Shown: positions 32,745-41,103 of the stretch, piece after piece
How the letters are laid out: each line of letters begins with the position of its first letter
Position numbering within the stretch: position 1 is the stretch's first letter
From: Clostridia bacterium
GTDB taxonomy: Bacteria > Bacillota > Clostridia > Lachnospirales > Lachnospiraceae
Assembly: GCA_009929615.1 (NCBI GenBank)
Contig: SAAB01000006.1
Span: 29,672-93,671, forward strand
Length of the DNA: 64,000 bases
Direction: 5' to 3'
Notes under the pieces: generated by a model
Seen by the model: only the letters and a program-made list of their open reading frames with translations
The model's database searches: none
What the model was told of the DNA's origin: nothing
Made by a program: the position numbers and the translations under genes

Positions 32745-32800
32745 CTTTATGTCCTCCGTAAACACCGATTTGCTCAATTCAACTCACCAGCATACAAAGG

Positions 32801-33139
32801 TTATCTGCGATTTTTAAGATTTTCCAGTGCCTGTTCATTATTAGAAGTTACCATTCCAAGTGTTTCGCATTTATCCATCTCATCGCAGTCACCGCAAGTA
32901 CTTACCTTCTTGCCAGCAGCACATTTTCTAATCGGGCACATGGCGTTACAAAACGGGGTTTTCACCCCATCTACACGGCATCCGACACAATTAATCATTT
33001 CTGCTGTAATCTCTGCCCCGTTTAGCTCACTCCATAACTTAGCCGTCTTTTCCCGCAACTTATTATCATCATTAAGTGTTGCAATACGAGCATCACATTT
33101 TTCACAATCCAAACCGCAATAAGCAATTAAATCCTTCAT
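32801..33139 (-). CDS. DUF3795 Cys-rich protein
   Basis: 112 residues from ATG 33139, preceded by GAGGAGGAAGA. Cysteine pattern CGLDCEKCDA at the start, NCVGCRVDG, FCNAMCPIRKC and CGDCDEMDKC, as in DUF3795. Probably metal binding; no activity known. GxDCxxC-type proteins of this kind often sit in redox operons. Confidence 0.85.
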   Translation of the reverse strand: MKDLIAYCGLDCEKCDARIATLNDDNKLREKTAKLWSELNGAEITAEMINCVGCRVDGVKTPFCNAMCPIRKCAAGKKVSTCGDCDEMDKCETLGMVTSNNEQALENLKNRR

Positions 33140-33176
33140 TCTTCTTCCTCCTCGTGCATATATATTCCTGTTAAGT

Positions 33177-33941
33177 TTAGCGGGTTGATTTATTTGCACC
33201 TGCACGTTTGGTCATTTTCGTCATCATCCGTCCAATAAAAAGTGGATGATGATAGGAAAACTTCATCTGCAGAGCCTGTGAAACCGAGTGGCAGATCACG
33301 AATTTCTTTGACCAGATATGTTCTGCCAGTCCATAACCAACCTTCTTTGGATCAGCCTTGAACTCTTTTGGAATAGGTAGCCCACTTGCAGATGCTGTAT
33401 TTGTGAGCGGTGGATGGAACAAATGAAAGGAAATGCCATATTCCTCGTTTTCGATTTCCAGACACTTTGCCAAGGATTCAATCGCCCCCTTTGTGGATGC
33501 GTATGGAGAAATATTTGCAAAGCCAGTCACACCAACACCGGAACTGGTGAAAATAATACGACCCTTTTTCACCTTACGCATAAAAGGAAGTACTGTTTTT
33601 GCCAGTCGAAGTGCTCCAAAATAGTTGATATCCATAACCTTTTGATACACTTCGTAACCGGTATCCGTTTCACTGTCAAAGGTACACACGCAGGCGTTAT
33701 GTATGGCAATGTCAATATTCCCGAAGCGTTCTACTGCCTGCTCTACACCATTTTCAATACTGTCAAGCTGCTGCGCATCCGCAATAATCGTTAAAAGCGT
33801 ATCTGGATATTTTTTTTGCAGTTTGCTGATGCCTGACACTTCGATATCAAGCACCGTCACTGAATGTGCCAGTTTCAATAGTTTCTCTGTAAGATAATAG
33901 CCGATACCCTGATTAGCACCGACAATTATGATGTTTGCCAT
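33177..33941 (-). CDS. Short-chain dehydrogenase/reductase
   Basis: 254 residues. Rossmann loop GANQGIGYYLTEKLL, Asp after beta-4 (DIAIHNACV), catalytic Ser in SSGVGVTGF and YASTKGAIE (Tyr-x3-Lys). AAAGGAGGAGACACA lies before the ATG. Cofactor NAD(P); the substrate is unknown. Confidence 0.92.
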   Translation of the reverse strand: MANIIIVGANQGIGYYLTEKLLKLAHSVTVLDIEVSGISKLQKKYPDTLLTIIADAQQLDSIENGVEQAVERFGNIDIAIHNACVCTFDSETDTGYEVYQKVMDINYFGALRLAKTVLPFMRKVKKGRIIFTSSGVGVTGFANISPYASTKGAIESLAKCLEIENEEYGISFHLFHPPLTNTASASGLPIPKEFKADPKKVGYGLAEHIWSKKFVICHSVSQALQMKFSYHHPLFIGRMMTKMTKRAGANKSTR

Positions 33942-33958
33942 TGTGTCTCCTCCTTTGA

Positions 33959-34768
33959 TTATTTCTTATATTCATAAAGCCGATATAACCTTTTTGAAAA
34001 TCCACCGGCAAACAATAGCCTGAAGAATGCATTTTCAAAACCGTGCAATTCGCCGATCAGATCATCTGGCGTCATATTTAACTCCTGTACAAAAGACAGG
34101 CAAGTACCATCCAGCAGTTCTTTCGGATCGTCGATTCCGTGGACTTTGGTAACGCCGACTTCTCCGATTGGATTTTTATACTTTGAAATCCTTGCAGCAA
34201 GCACGGTGTAGACATCCATCAAAAGATCGACAGAGGAAAAGTGGTCTGTTAAGGATCGCAGCAAAGAAAGCAGTTCACCCTTTGCCAGATACATAGAAAA
34301 ACCTTCCATGATAATCAGAGCTTTTCTATCTGAAGGGATTTGCTGTAACCATTCCGTGTTTCGTGCATCAGAACATATCATATGGTAGCAGCTGTCTTCG
34401 GTGAAATACTTGCGCCGACCAGTTATGACATCAAGAAAATCCACATCAAACCATAGATGACCATCAGTGCCTACCCGGTCTATGCGACTGTCCATGCCAC
34501 AGCCGATATGCAGAATAACAGCCTCCGGATTGTTTCGCATTTTCTCCGCCAGCCACCGGTCAAATACTGCGGAACGCAGTCCCATATAATACGCAAGCCA
34601 CTTCGACTTTGCTTTTCCTGTCAGAGCAAAGCCTTCCCTGCTCCATATATGCTCTGCCTTTGGATCATGAAGGATTATTCCTTTCCTGCTGACCAGAGCT
34701 TTACCGTACAGCGGGATATATAGGGTTTTACTTACATTTTGTGATTTCATTTCGCTTTCTCCACTCAT
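33959..34768 (-). CDS. Leucine carboxyl methyltransferase-type SAM methyltransferase
   Basis: 269 residues. RKGIILHDPKAEHIWSREGFALTGKAKSKWLAYYMGLRSAVFD and EAVILHIGCGMDSRIDRVG and WFDVDFLDVITGRRKYF match the LCM/PPM1 family (polyketide-type carboxyl methylation). Its ATG overlaps the TetR stop as ATGA, and a second possible start 18 bases later has GGAG. So it is translationally coupled to the regulator. Confidence 0.85.
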   Translation of the reverse strand: MSGESEMKSQNVSKTLYIPLYGKALVSRKGIILHDPKAEHIWSREGFALTGKAKSKWLAYYMGLRSAVFDRWLAEKMRNNPEAVILHIGCGMDSRIDRVGTDGHLWFDVDFLDVITGRRKYFTEDSCYHMICSDARNTEWLQQIPSDRKALIIMEGFSMYLAKGELLSLLRSLTDHFSSVDLLMDVYTVLAARISKYKNPIGEVGVTKVHGIDDPKELLDGTCLSFVQELNMTPDDLIGELHGFENAFFRLLFAGGFSKRLYRLYEYKK

Positions 34769-35355
34769 AATTCGTCCGGTAAACCAAGGATTTGTGTGAT
34801 TCGCTTTTTCATATCCGGCTGTTGCTGTTCGTATTCATCCCCACTCTGATAGAGAATACTTCCACCTACACCAAATGCCAGCAGATTGATGGCAATATCT
34901 ATATCTGTACCCTGTGCTGCGAAAATGCCTTGTTCCACATATAGTTCCAGTATTTCCCGGATGTATTTCTTCATAATCAGCATGGTGTGTTCTCTGATTG
35001 CACCAAGAATGCTCCAGTGCAGCTTATTAAGATATTGTGTGCGAAAGTCTTGCGTTGCTTCATGGATGTAGTCAATATATCTTGAAAGCATCCCCCTGGG
35101 ATTTTCGCTGTCTGTATTCACTATAAAACGCATTTGTTCTTCATAAGAAGTAAAAAACAAATCAATAGCAGCTTCCATCACCTCATCTTTGGACGCAAAG
35201 TGATAATAGAAGGAACCAACCTCAAGTCCAACTTTGGAAGTGATCATGCGAATGGAAGTGTTTTCATATCCTTTTTCGAAAAATAATTCTAACGCCACTG
35301 TCGTAATATCATGCTTTGTTGCTTCTGCTTTCGCTGTTTTCTTCTTCATTTTCAT
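34765..35355 (-). CDS. TetR family transcriptional regulator
   Basis: 196 residues. HTH: ITTVALELFFEKGYENTSIRMITSKVGLEVGSFYYHFASKDEV, typical TetR. The C-terminal domain is unassigned. GGAAGGACG precedes the ATG. First gene of a nine-gene operon transcribed from the consensus promoter at 35388-35416, which it probably represses. Confidence 0.93.
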   Translation of the reverse strand: MKMKKKTAKAEATKHDITTVALELFFEKGYENTSIRMITSKVGLEVGSFYYHFASKDEVMEAAIDLFFTSYEEQMRFIVNTDSENPRGMLSRYIDYIHEATQDFRTQYLNKLHWSILGAIREHTMLIMKKYIREILELYVEQGIFAAQGTDIDIAINLLAFGVGGSILYQSGDEYEQQQPDMKKRITQILGLPDEL

Positions 35356-35387
35356 CGTCCTTCCAAAACCGAATATCGTTCATTTAC

Positions 35388-35416
35388 ATTATATGTGTTT
35401 CATTCGTGCATGTCAA
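35388..35416 (-). promoter_or_regulatory. Promoter of the TetR operon
   Basis: On the leftward strand TTGACA (35411-35416), 17 bases, TATAAT (35388-35393): a perfect sigma-A promoter. Flanks carry several GAATA/TTCG-type motifs (CGAATAGTGTTCG at 35425-35437, CGAATATCG at 35370-35378) that could be TetR operator halves. Confidence 0.88.
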
Positions 35417-35444
35417 TTTATTTTCGAATAGTGTTCGGAATCGC

Positions 35445-35492
35445 ATAAAAAAATAAACGGTGCCAACGGATTATTATATCCTGGCACCGTTT
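35445..35492 (-). terminator. Terminator after the SUMF1-like gene
   Basis: On the leftward strand AAACGGTGCCA pairs with TGGCACCGTTT, followed by a T-run. Confidence 0.88.
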
Positions 35493-35503
35493 CGTATTTA
35501 CAT

Positions 35504-36199
35504 TCATCCTACATTCAGACCTGAGAATGCGTAGATTCCATCCACCGTCGTTTCTCTATATATACCCGGTTCTGTTTCTAAATTGCCCTGAGAAAAATAA
35601 TTCTCTTCAATTTCATAAGGATAATGTCCATAATAGTTGGCTTCATCCGCACTAATGGATGTTTCCGTATTGAATGGTGTCGTTGTCCCTGCTCTGCAGG
35701 CATATTCCCATTCTGCTTCCGTTGGCAGACGATAGCCGTCAGCACTCATATCCCAGCTCACAATGCCGTCTGCCACCTGATATACCGGCGTCATTCCCTC
35801 CTGCTCACTTCGTGCATTGCAGTAATTCACAGCATCATACCAGCTGATATTTTCGACCGGCAAGTGGCCTCCATTAAAATTACTTGGATTGCTTCCCATC
35901 AGTTCCTCATACTCCTGCTGGGTCACCTCATAAGGGCTTATATAGAAATCATTTACTTCTACACTATGCTGTGTCTCATCCGGACTTCGCCAGTTTTCAC
36001 TTTCCGGACTTCCCATTTCAAAAGTTCCACCTGTAATCAAAAGGAATCCATCATCAACTTCCACAACTGTAGCCTGTGTTTCCACTTTCTCCTCAGTATC
36101 CGCAGATACTGGTTCTGTATCCGTCTGAGAATTTCCACAAGCTGCCAGAGACGTCATCAAAAGAACAATCGATAAAATACTTCCTAACTTCTTTTTCAT
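35504..36199 (-). CDS. SUMF1/formylglycine-type domain lipoprotein, truncated
   Basis: 231 residues from ATG 36199, with AGGGG upstream; a start 7 codons earlier is less likely. Lipobox LAAC (Cys21). From residue 60 the domain is clear: FLLITGGTFEMGSPESENWRSPDE, FYISPYEVTQQEYEEL, WYDAVNYCNARSEQEG, YRLPTEAEWEYACRAG. After GIYAFSG it stops at the point where LYDMSGNVWEW should follow, losing roughly the last third (GNVWEW, RGGSW, GFR). No catalytic Cys seen. Probably not an active generating enzyme; ligand binding or a broken gene. Confidence 0.82.
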   Translation of the reverse strand: MKKKLGSILSIVLLMTSLAACGNSQTDTEPVSADTEEKVETQATVVEVDDGFLLITGGTFEMGSPESENWRSPDETQHSVEVNDFYISPYEVTQQEYEELMGSNPSNFNGGHLPVENISWYDAVNYCNARSEQEGMTPVYQVADGIVSWDMSADGYRLPTEAEWEYACRAGTTTPFNTETSISADEANYYGHYPYEIEENYFSQGNLETEPGIYRETTVDGIYAFSGLNVG

Positions 36200-36741
36200 T
36201 TTTCCCCTACCTTCATACAATTTCCAAGCACCTCGCCTGTCTTTAAATATTCATAAGTTGGCATTTCAAATAAAACAGGTTTTAAAACATGATAATTGAT
36301 TTTATCATTATCTGTTAAAATATTTTCTTCTGCATAGGTCCCTGCAATCGTACATATAAAACTTTCAAAACCTTCTGTTTTATAGATATCTTCAACTTCA
36401 CATTCCATAGTTACAGATGCTTTCGTAATCATCGGGCTTCCCTTTTCACCAAGAGTATATACAAAGGCTTCCGACTTGTCTTCCTTATTGCCGCTGATAC
36501 AGCCCATATGGTCCGCTTCGGCAAGCCAGGATTCATCGACAATGTTTATGGACAATACTTTTGTTTCCTTAATTCCTTGATTTGTATAATGATTCGCGGC
36601 AAGGCTTACCATCACGTGGTCATGACCGATAATGCCGACATGTCCAACCAAAATCCAGTTTGGCCGACCTTTTACCATAGTTCCTACAACAATTAAAGGG
36701 GTTGGATATAATGCTAATGCTGCTCCGATTTTTTTCTTCAT
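36196..36741 (-). CDS. Flavin reductase family protein
   Basis: 181 residues from ATG 36741 (GAAAGGTG 7 bases upstream). FMN-binding split barrel: YPTPLIVVGTMVKGRPNWILVGHVGI, HYTNQGIKETKVLSINIVDE. Moves electrons from NAD(P)H to FMN. The last codons overlap the start of the SUMF1 gene. Transcribed from the MerR-type promoter. Confidence 0.88.
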   Translation of the reverse strand: MKKKIGAALALYPTPLIVVGTMVKGRPNWILVGHVGIIGHDHVMVSLAANHYTNQGIKETKVLSINIVDESWLAEADHMGCISGNKEDKSEAFVYTLGEKGSPMITKASVTMECEVEDIYKTEGFESFICTIAGTYAEENILTDNDKINYHVLKPVLFEMPTYEYLKTGEVLGNCMKVGEK

Positions 36742-36817
36742 AATAATCACCTTTCTACTTCCTATTGACAATATGTTTTTTTGTTGTTACGATAGTTCTA
36801 TAAATCATGTTAGTTAC

Positions 36818-36848
36818 ATACTAAACCTTAGAGCACACTTTAAGTCAA
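36818..36848 (-). promoter_or_regulatory. MerR-type promoter with 19-bp spacer
   Basis: On the leftward strand TTGACT (36843-36848), 19 bases, TAGTAT (36818-36823). The long spacer contains a CTTAGAG...CTTTAAG dyad (CCTTAGAGCACACTTTAAG, 36826-36844 region), as bound and realigned by MerR activators. It drives the flavin reductase and is next to the merR gene. Confidence 0.8.
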
Positions 36849-36883
36849 TAACTTTTTTACTTATTTTGAAAAGAGGATTCTAT

Positions 36884-37357
36884 ATGGATACAACAATTTA
36901 TACCATTAAAGATGTCGCAGCAAGAACCGGGATTTCCGCACCTACGTTGAGATTCTACGATAAAGAAGGTCTTCTGACCTTTATCAAACGAAGTGCTTCA
37001 GGTATCCGGATGTTTACAGAGGCTGATTTTGAACCACTCTACACAATCCAGTGTCTTAAACGTTCCGGTATGCCTTTGAAGAAAATCAAAGAATTTATGG
37101 ACTTGTATGTACAGGGCAATGATACCATTCATGAACGGCGTGTCATGTTCGAAGAACAGCGGGAGAATATTCAGAAACAGATTGAAGAACTTCAGGAAAT
37201 GCTGGCTGTCGTCGACTACAAATGCTGGTATTTTAATGAAGCAGAGAAAAAAGGAGATGTCTATTATTACAGAAATCTCCCGAAAGAAGAAGTTCCGGAA
37301 CAGATTACCGACTTTCTTCAGAAAGTCAAAGAATTTCATACAAAACCAGCAGAATAG
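36884..37357 (+). CDS. MerR family transcriptional regulator
   Basis: 157 residues from ATG 36884, after AAGAGG. HTH: YTIKDVAARTGISAPTLRFYDKEGLL, IKRSASGIRMFTEADFEPLYTIQCLKRSGMPLKKIKEFMDL, then a dimer helix (VMFEEQRENIQKQIEELQEML). No Cys metal-binding site. Divergent from the flavin reductase gene. Confidence 0.93.
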   Translation: MDTTIYTIKDVAARTGISAPTLRFYDKEGLLTFIKRSASGIRMFTEADFEPLYTIQCLKRSGMPLKKIKEFMDLYVQGNDTIHERRVMFEEQRENIQKQIEELQEMLAVVDYKCWYFNEAEKKGDVYYYRNLPKEEVPEQITDFLQKVKEFHTKPAE

Positions 37358-37364
37358 GATGCAG

Positions 37365-37400
37365 AAAGGCGATAGTCTCACATGACTATCGCCTTTTCAT
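37365..37400. terminator. Terminator between merR and the DUF4405 gene
   Basis: AAAGGCGATAGTC and GACTATCGCCTTT form a 13-bp stem; on the right it is followed by T. The stem overlaps the last codons of the leftward DUF4405 gene. Confidence 0.8.
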
Positions 37401-38063
37401 TGAAAGCATTAATTTTTGTAAATAGTAACCAATAAAAATCATAAAACACATCATTGCAAATAAATCCCATTCATAAAATATCGGAGGCTCCCCATAGTCA
37501 AAAAAAGCGAACTGAACTCGAAGCAACATATATGAAATAAAATTTCTTTTTATCAGGGCATAAATGCCATAGCCGGATACGGCCACGGCCAACATCCTTA
37601 AAATCCAGGTACGGGAAGTACTTTTCTGCGTTATATGAAAGGCCTTCCTCATCATTCCCAGAATCATTCCATAGTGCAGACCAATATGCAGTCCCATCAA
37701 TAAAAAACCTCCATGGGATGTAACCATATGAAGATTTCTCGCCAGATGCTGACTCATATTTAAATCTAAAAACCGGAATACATAACGGGACATTCCGATA
37801 CCGCTGACCATAAGTCCTATCATATCCAAAAACAACAGCCCATCCACCACCAGCTGGAATATACGGTTCGAAGAATACTTACCTTTTCCCAGATTTTTAT
37901 ACCAGCTTAGATTCATTAAATGGTGTAAAATAAACAACACAAACATCACTGTTCCTGCAATTTCATGATTATCCGGACCAAAATACTGATAGGACATGAC
38001 AAGAAAAAGCAATACCGTCATGCATATATCCAAAAATACTTTGATTTTCGTCTTTTTATTCAT
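37386..38063 (-). CDS. DUF4405 membrane protein
   Basis: 225 residues with about six helices. His residues in helix positions (VLFILHHLMNLSWYKN, HMVTSHGGFLLMGLHIGLHYG) suggest haem ligation as in cytochrome b561-like DUF4405 proteins. Probably takes electrons from an adjacent oxidoreductase. Last gene of the AKR-CMD-DUF4405 unit. Confidence 0.85.
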   Translation of the reverse strand: MNKKTKIKVFLDICMTVLLFLVMSYQYFGPDNHEIAGTVMFVLFILHHLMNLSWYKNLGKGKYSSNRIFQLVVDGLLFLDMIGLMVSGIGMSRYVFRFLDLNMSQHLARNLHMVTSHGGFLLMGLHIGLHYGMILGMMRKAFHITQKSTSRTWILRMLAVAVSGYGIYALIKRNFISYMLLRVQFAFFDYGEPPIFYEWDLFAMMCFMIFIGYYLQKLMLSMKRR

Positions 38064-38066
38064 CTT

Positions 38067-38831
38067 CTATTTCAAACTTTCTGCAGCGTCATTAATACAT
38101 CGAAGCGCATTCAGACTTCTCGGATAACCAATATATGGCAGACACTGGGATACCACATTGATTAAAAACTGTTTATCATTTCCTATCTTCATATTCGCTG
38201 CCGCATGACTGGTCAACTGAGGTTCACATCCACCCTGGGCTGCAAGATAACAGAAGGTAATCATCTCTCGCTGGTTATAATCAAGGCCACCTCTGGTATA
38301 ATAATCGCCAAAACAGTTAGCGGCAAGCCACCGGTTGATATGTTTTGACTCTTCCGGACCAGACTTGTAGAACTCTTTCATTCCTTCGCCAAAGATATCT
38401 ACCTGGGCCTGAATACCTGCTTCCAGACGATTTTCTGTGGTGGTTGTTGCCTGACCTTCCAGTGGCAGGCTGATACCCTTCGCTTCAAAAATTTCATTCA
38501 CCGCTTTTAAGAAAGGAAAAACCCTTCCGATTCCCAGATAATCCACCGCCTGATAAACAACTTCCTTAATCTCAACAGGAGTCATACCAAAGTTCAAGGC
38601 CGCCGGTACCAGCACCCGAAACTCATCAATCCCCTGACATCCAAGGAGTGTTGCAAGGATGACCGTAAATCTCGTTTTATCCGGCAGTCCCCTGCCCTCT
38701 TCATTGATTACTTCGTCAAAAGCAAAATTGTCAAATCTCTCCATAAATTCCGGGTCCGTCCTTCCAAAATCAGAAACATATCCCGGAAACATTTTTTCAT
38801 GATATTCTTTTGCATTTTTTGTGATAGCCAT
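38067..38831 (-). CDS. Carboxymuconolactone decarboxylase-family protein
   Basis: 254 residues, two CMD/AhpD-like halves (first: GLPDKTRFTVILATLLGCQGIDEF; second: LDYNQREMITFCYLAAQGGCEPQLTSHAAANM, with Cys pair and His). Relatives act on peroxides or are of unknown role. Followed by DUF4405, after the AKR gene. Confidence 0.88.
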   Translation of the reverse strand: MAITKNAKEYHEKMFPGYVSDFGRTDPEFMERFDNFAFDEVINEEGRGLPDKTRFTVILATLLGCQGIDEFRVLVPAALNFGMTPVEIKEVVYQAVDYLGIGRVFPFLKAVNEIFEAKGISLPLEGQATTTTENRLEAGIQAQVDIFGEGMKEFYKSGPEESKHINRWLAANCFGDYYTRGGLDYNQREMITFCYLAAQGGCEPQLTSHAAANMKIGNDKQFLINVVSQCLPYIGYPRSLNALRCINDAAESLK

Positions 38832-38888
38832 TTTAAATCCTCCATTTCTTTTCTTCTATCGTAAACTTCTGCATGAAAAGAATCAATT

Positions 38889-39593
38889 TCAATTACTTCT
38901 TTTATACATTACCCAAGCTTCACTATTATAACCCTTCATCAGGCTGAGTGCTGCCTCCGGTACATTAATCAGAGTTCCACCTTTACATGGCTCCATAACA
39001 ATGACTGGTTTATTATATTTATTAGCAATCTCCAGGCATTTCCTCGACTGAACATTTGGCTGCTCCCAATCAATATAATTAATCTGCAGCTGAAGAAAAT
39101 CAATACAATCACCATACTTCTTCAGGATTTCCTCCAAAAGTGCCGGTACATCATGAAAAGACATTCCCACGTTCTTTATATATCCCTCTGATTTTTTCTT
39201 CTGAACGAAAGAAAAGGCATGAAACTTCTCACATTTTGCGTAAACATTATGGCCCATATTATGAAGCAGATAAAAATCAAAATATTTTACACCACAATTA
39301 TTCAACTGCTCATTGAAAATCTTTTCTAAGTCCTCTTCATCTTTAAAATCACGCAAAGGCATTTTCGTAGCCAATTCAAAGCTGTCTCTCGGATGTCTTT
39401 CCACCAGAGCCTTTTTTACCGCCTCTTCCGCATGATACCCATGATAAGTATAAGCCGTATCAAAATATGTGAATCCGCGTTCCAAAAAAGTATCAAAAAG
39501 TTTCTCTATCTTATCATAATCGAAAGATGTTTGATTTCCCGGCTCCATCACAGGCATTCTCATACATCCAAATCCAAATTTCTTTTCATTCAT
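38889..39593 (-). CDS. Aldo-keto reductase, C-terminally truncated
   Basis: 234 residues. Typical N-terminal two-thirds: GFGCMRMPVMEP, FTYFDTAYTYHGYHAEEAVKKAL (catalytic Asp/Tyr), ELATKMPLR (Lys), DFYLLHNMGH (His). It stops after MKGYNSEAWVMYKRSN, where WAIRF, the SGM segment and the NADPH-binding end should follow, so a third of the barrel is missing. Probably a broken gene. Confidence 0.8.
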   Translation of the reverse strand: MNEKKFGFGCMRMPVMEPGNQTSFDYDKIEKLFDTFLERGFTYFDTAYTYHGYHAEEAVKKALVERHPRDSFELATKMPLRDFKDEEDLEKIFNEQLNNCGVKYFDFYLLHNMGHNVYAKCEKFHAFSFVQKKKSEGYIKNVGMSFHDVPALLEEILKKYGDCIDFLQLQINYIDWEQPNVQSRKCLEIANKYNKPVIVMEPCKGGTLINVPEAALSLMKGYNSEAWVMYKRSN

Positions 39594-39686
39594 TATGATA
39601 CCTCCCCTATTTCTTATATTATCTATATTTTAAATTCAATTTAGGGAGAATGCAATTCTACTTTCTGATAGTTTTAATAAGTTTAA

Positions 39687-40016
39687 CTAATCCATCTGTT
39701 CCGGCAGCACCATTGAAAAATGCACGACAACCTCATCTTCATCTTTTACCGGAAGCCATCCACGGACCTTTTGTTCCGAAGGTCTGTCCATTTTTCCCTC
39801 TTTCAGCTTCATTGCTTCCGCCATCATACAACCCTTATGACTTTCCGGGGCTCCCATTTTCGCACAAATCTGGCCTGCCTCCAGTCCCTGACTGACAGCT
39901 TTCTGATTCGCTGCCAGTACCCTGTGGGACTTATGAATCAACCGGGCTACCCCGGGAAATTCATCCCACATGCTGTGAAATTCAGCAATTATCTGCTCTT
40001 CTCTATCCTTATCCAT
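39687..40016 (-). CDS. Small PAS-like protein
   Basis: 109 residues from ATG 40016 (GGAGGAAGAATCTAAA upstream). FPGVARLIHKSHRVLAANQKAV has the PAS start; CAKMGAPESHKGCMMAEAMK may carry a haem or metal; then VRGWLPVKDEDEVVVHFSMVL. No known function. The ribosome-site region is part of the repeat at 40017-40248. Confidence 0.65.
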   Translation of the reverse strand: MDKDREEQIIAEFHSMWDEFPGVARLIHKSHRVLAANQKAVSQGLEAGQICAKMGAPESHKGCMMAEAMKLKEGKMDRPSEQKVRGWLPVKDEDEVVVHFSMVLPEQMD

Positions 40017-40248
40017 TTTAGATTCTTCCTCCATTTCTTTTTGGCTCAAATAAAAGGCTTGCTATATACCGTGCATCAATACAATAATGGCAATAGGCCA
40101 CAACCCTATCTTTCCCTCTGCATTATCTACAAAACGTTTAGGTACCAGCTTAATGTTTCGGACAAGTGCCGGACGATATAAGGAATCTCCGCAGAAATCC
40201 ATCTTATCATAGTTTTCTTCCAGTTCGATAATATTAATTTTCATCTTT
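40017..40248 (-). pseudogene. Degenerate partial copy of the Cys-rich protein gene (repeat copy 1)
   Basis: Imperfect direct copy of 41101-41427, including YDKMDFCGDSLYRPALV and NIKLVPKRFVDNAEGK, but with two internal deletions (about 74 and 21 bases), so it reads out of frame after NAEGK. It contains the last four codons of the dehydrogenase gene (KDEN) and the ribosome site of the PAS-like gene. Confidence 0.85.
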
Positions 40249-41103
40249 GTTATAAAATTTGATAAGTGTCTGTGTTCCCAAATCTCCCCATTTATCTTCA
40301 AGGGTTCTATAATTTGCCAGAACCTGATTCAATATCTTCAAATCCAGTCCCTGACTCTCTGCTTCCTGTGATGCCAGATTCATATCTTTAATAAAATGCT
40401 TCATGAAAAATCCCGGTGCATAATCTTCGTTCATAATCTTTACGCCGAAAGCATCCAGCTGTTTGCTTCCCGCTGCCCCGGAAGCTACCGAATCCAATAA
40501 GGTCTGGATATCCAGTCCCTGGGCTTTAGCATAGCTAATGGCTTCACAAATTCCGGACATTGTACCGGCAATCATAATCTGATTGGCCATCTTGGTATGC
40601 TGCCCACAACCCGGTCCGCCTTCATAATTAATATTTGTTCCCATAGCCTCAAAAATTTCATGACAAGCCTCATAGTCCACTTTATCGCCACCAACTAAAA
40701 TAGATAAGGTTCCTGCCTTTGCACCTGTATCACCACCGGTTACTGGTGCATCCAATGAATGTATACCTATTTTCTTAGCCGCTTCATAAATCTCTTTTGC
40801 CAGCTTTGGACTCGAAGTTGTCATATCAATGACATAGGTTCCTGGCTTTGCATTTGCAAGAATACCACTTTCCCCTAGATAAACTTCTTCAACATCCTTT
40901 GGATATCCCACAATACTAATCATTGCCTCTACTGCAGCAGCACAGCTTCCGACAGATTCGTGGAAAATGGCACCTTCACTGATAACATCCTCCACTTTCG
41001 CTTTTGTGCGGGCATAAATATGAAGTTCATATCCTGCTTTCATCAAATTACGTGTCATGGATTTTCCCATGATTCCCAATCCTACAAATCCTATTTTCTT
41101 CAT
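40234..41103 (-). CDS. NAD(P)-dependent 3-hydroxyisobutyrate-dehydrogenase-like enzyme
   Basis: 289 residues from ATG 41103. N-terminal MKKIGFVGLGIMGKSMTRNLMKAGY (GxGxMG Rossmann); DMTTSSPKLAKEI; SLDAPVTGGDTGAKAGTLSI; GGPGCGQHTKMANQ (Lys-Asn catalytic pair). The family includes tartronate semialdehyde reductase and gamma-hydroxybutyrate dehydrogenase. The gene sits between two imperfect direct repeats (40017-40248, 41101-41427); its stop lies inside the left copy. Confidence 0.92.
   Translation of the reverse strand: MKKIGFVGLGIMGKSMTRNLMKAGYELHIYARTKAKVEDVISEGAIFHESVGSCAAAVEAMISIVGYPKDVEEVYLGESGILANAKPGTYVIDMTTSSPKLAKEIYEAAKKIGIHSLDAPVTGGDTGAKAGTLSILVGGDKVDYEACHEIFEAMGTNINYEGGPGCGQHTKMANQIMIAGTMSGICEAISYAKAQGLDIQTLLDSVASGAAGSKQLDAFGVKIMNEDYAPGFFMKHFIKDMNLASQEAESQGLDLKILNQVLANYRTLEDKWGDLGTQTLIKFYNKDEN

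Noticed and set aside
40062..40301. 79-residue reading frame between the dehydrogenase and PAS-like genes
   Set aside because: It is the frameshifted duplicate of the neighbouring gene end, so it is listed as a pseudogene and repeat.
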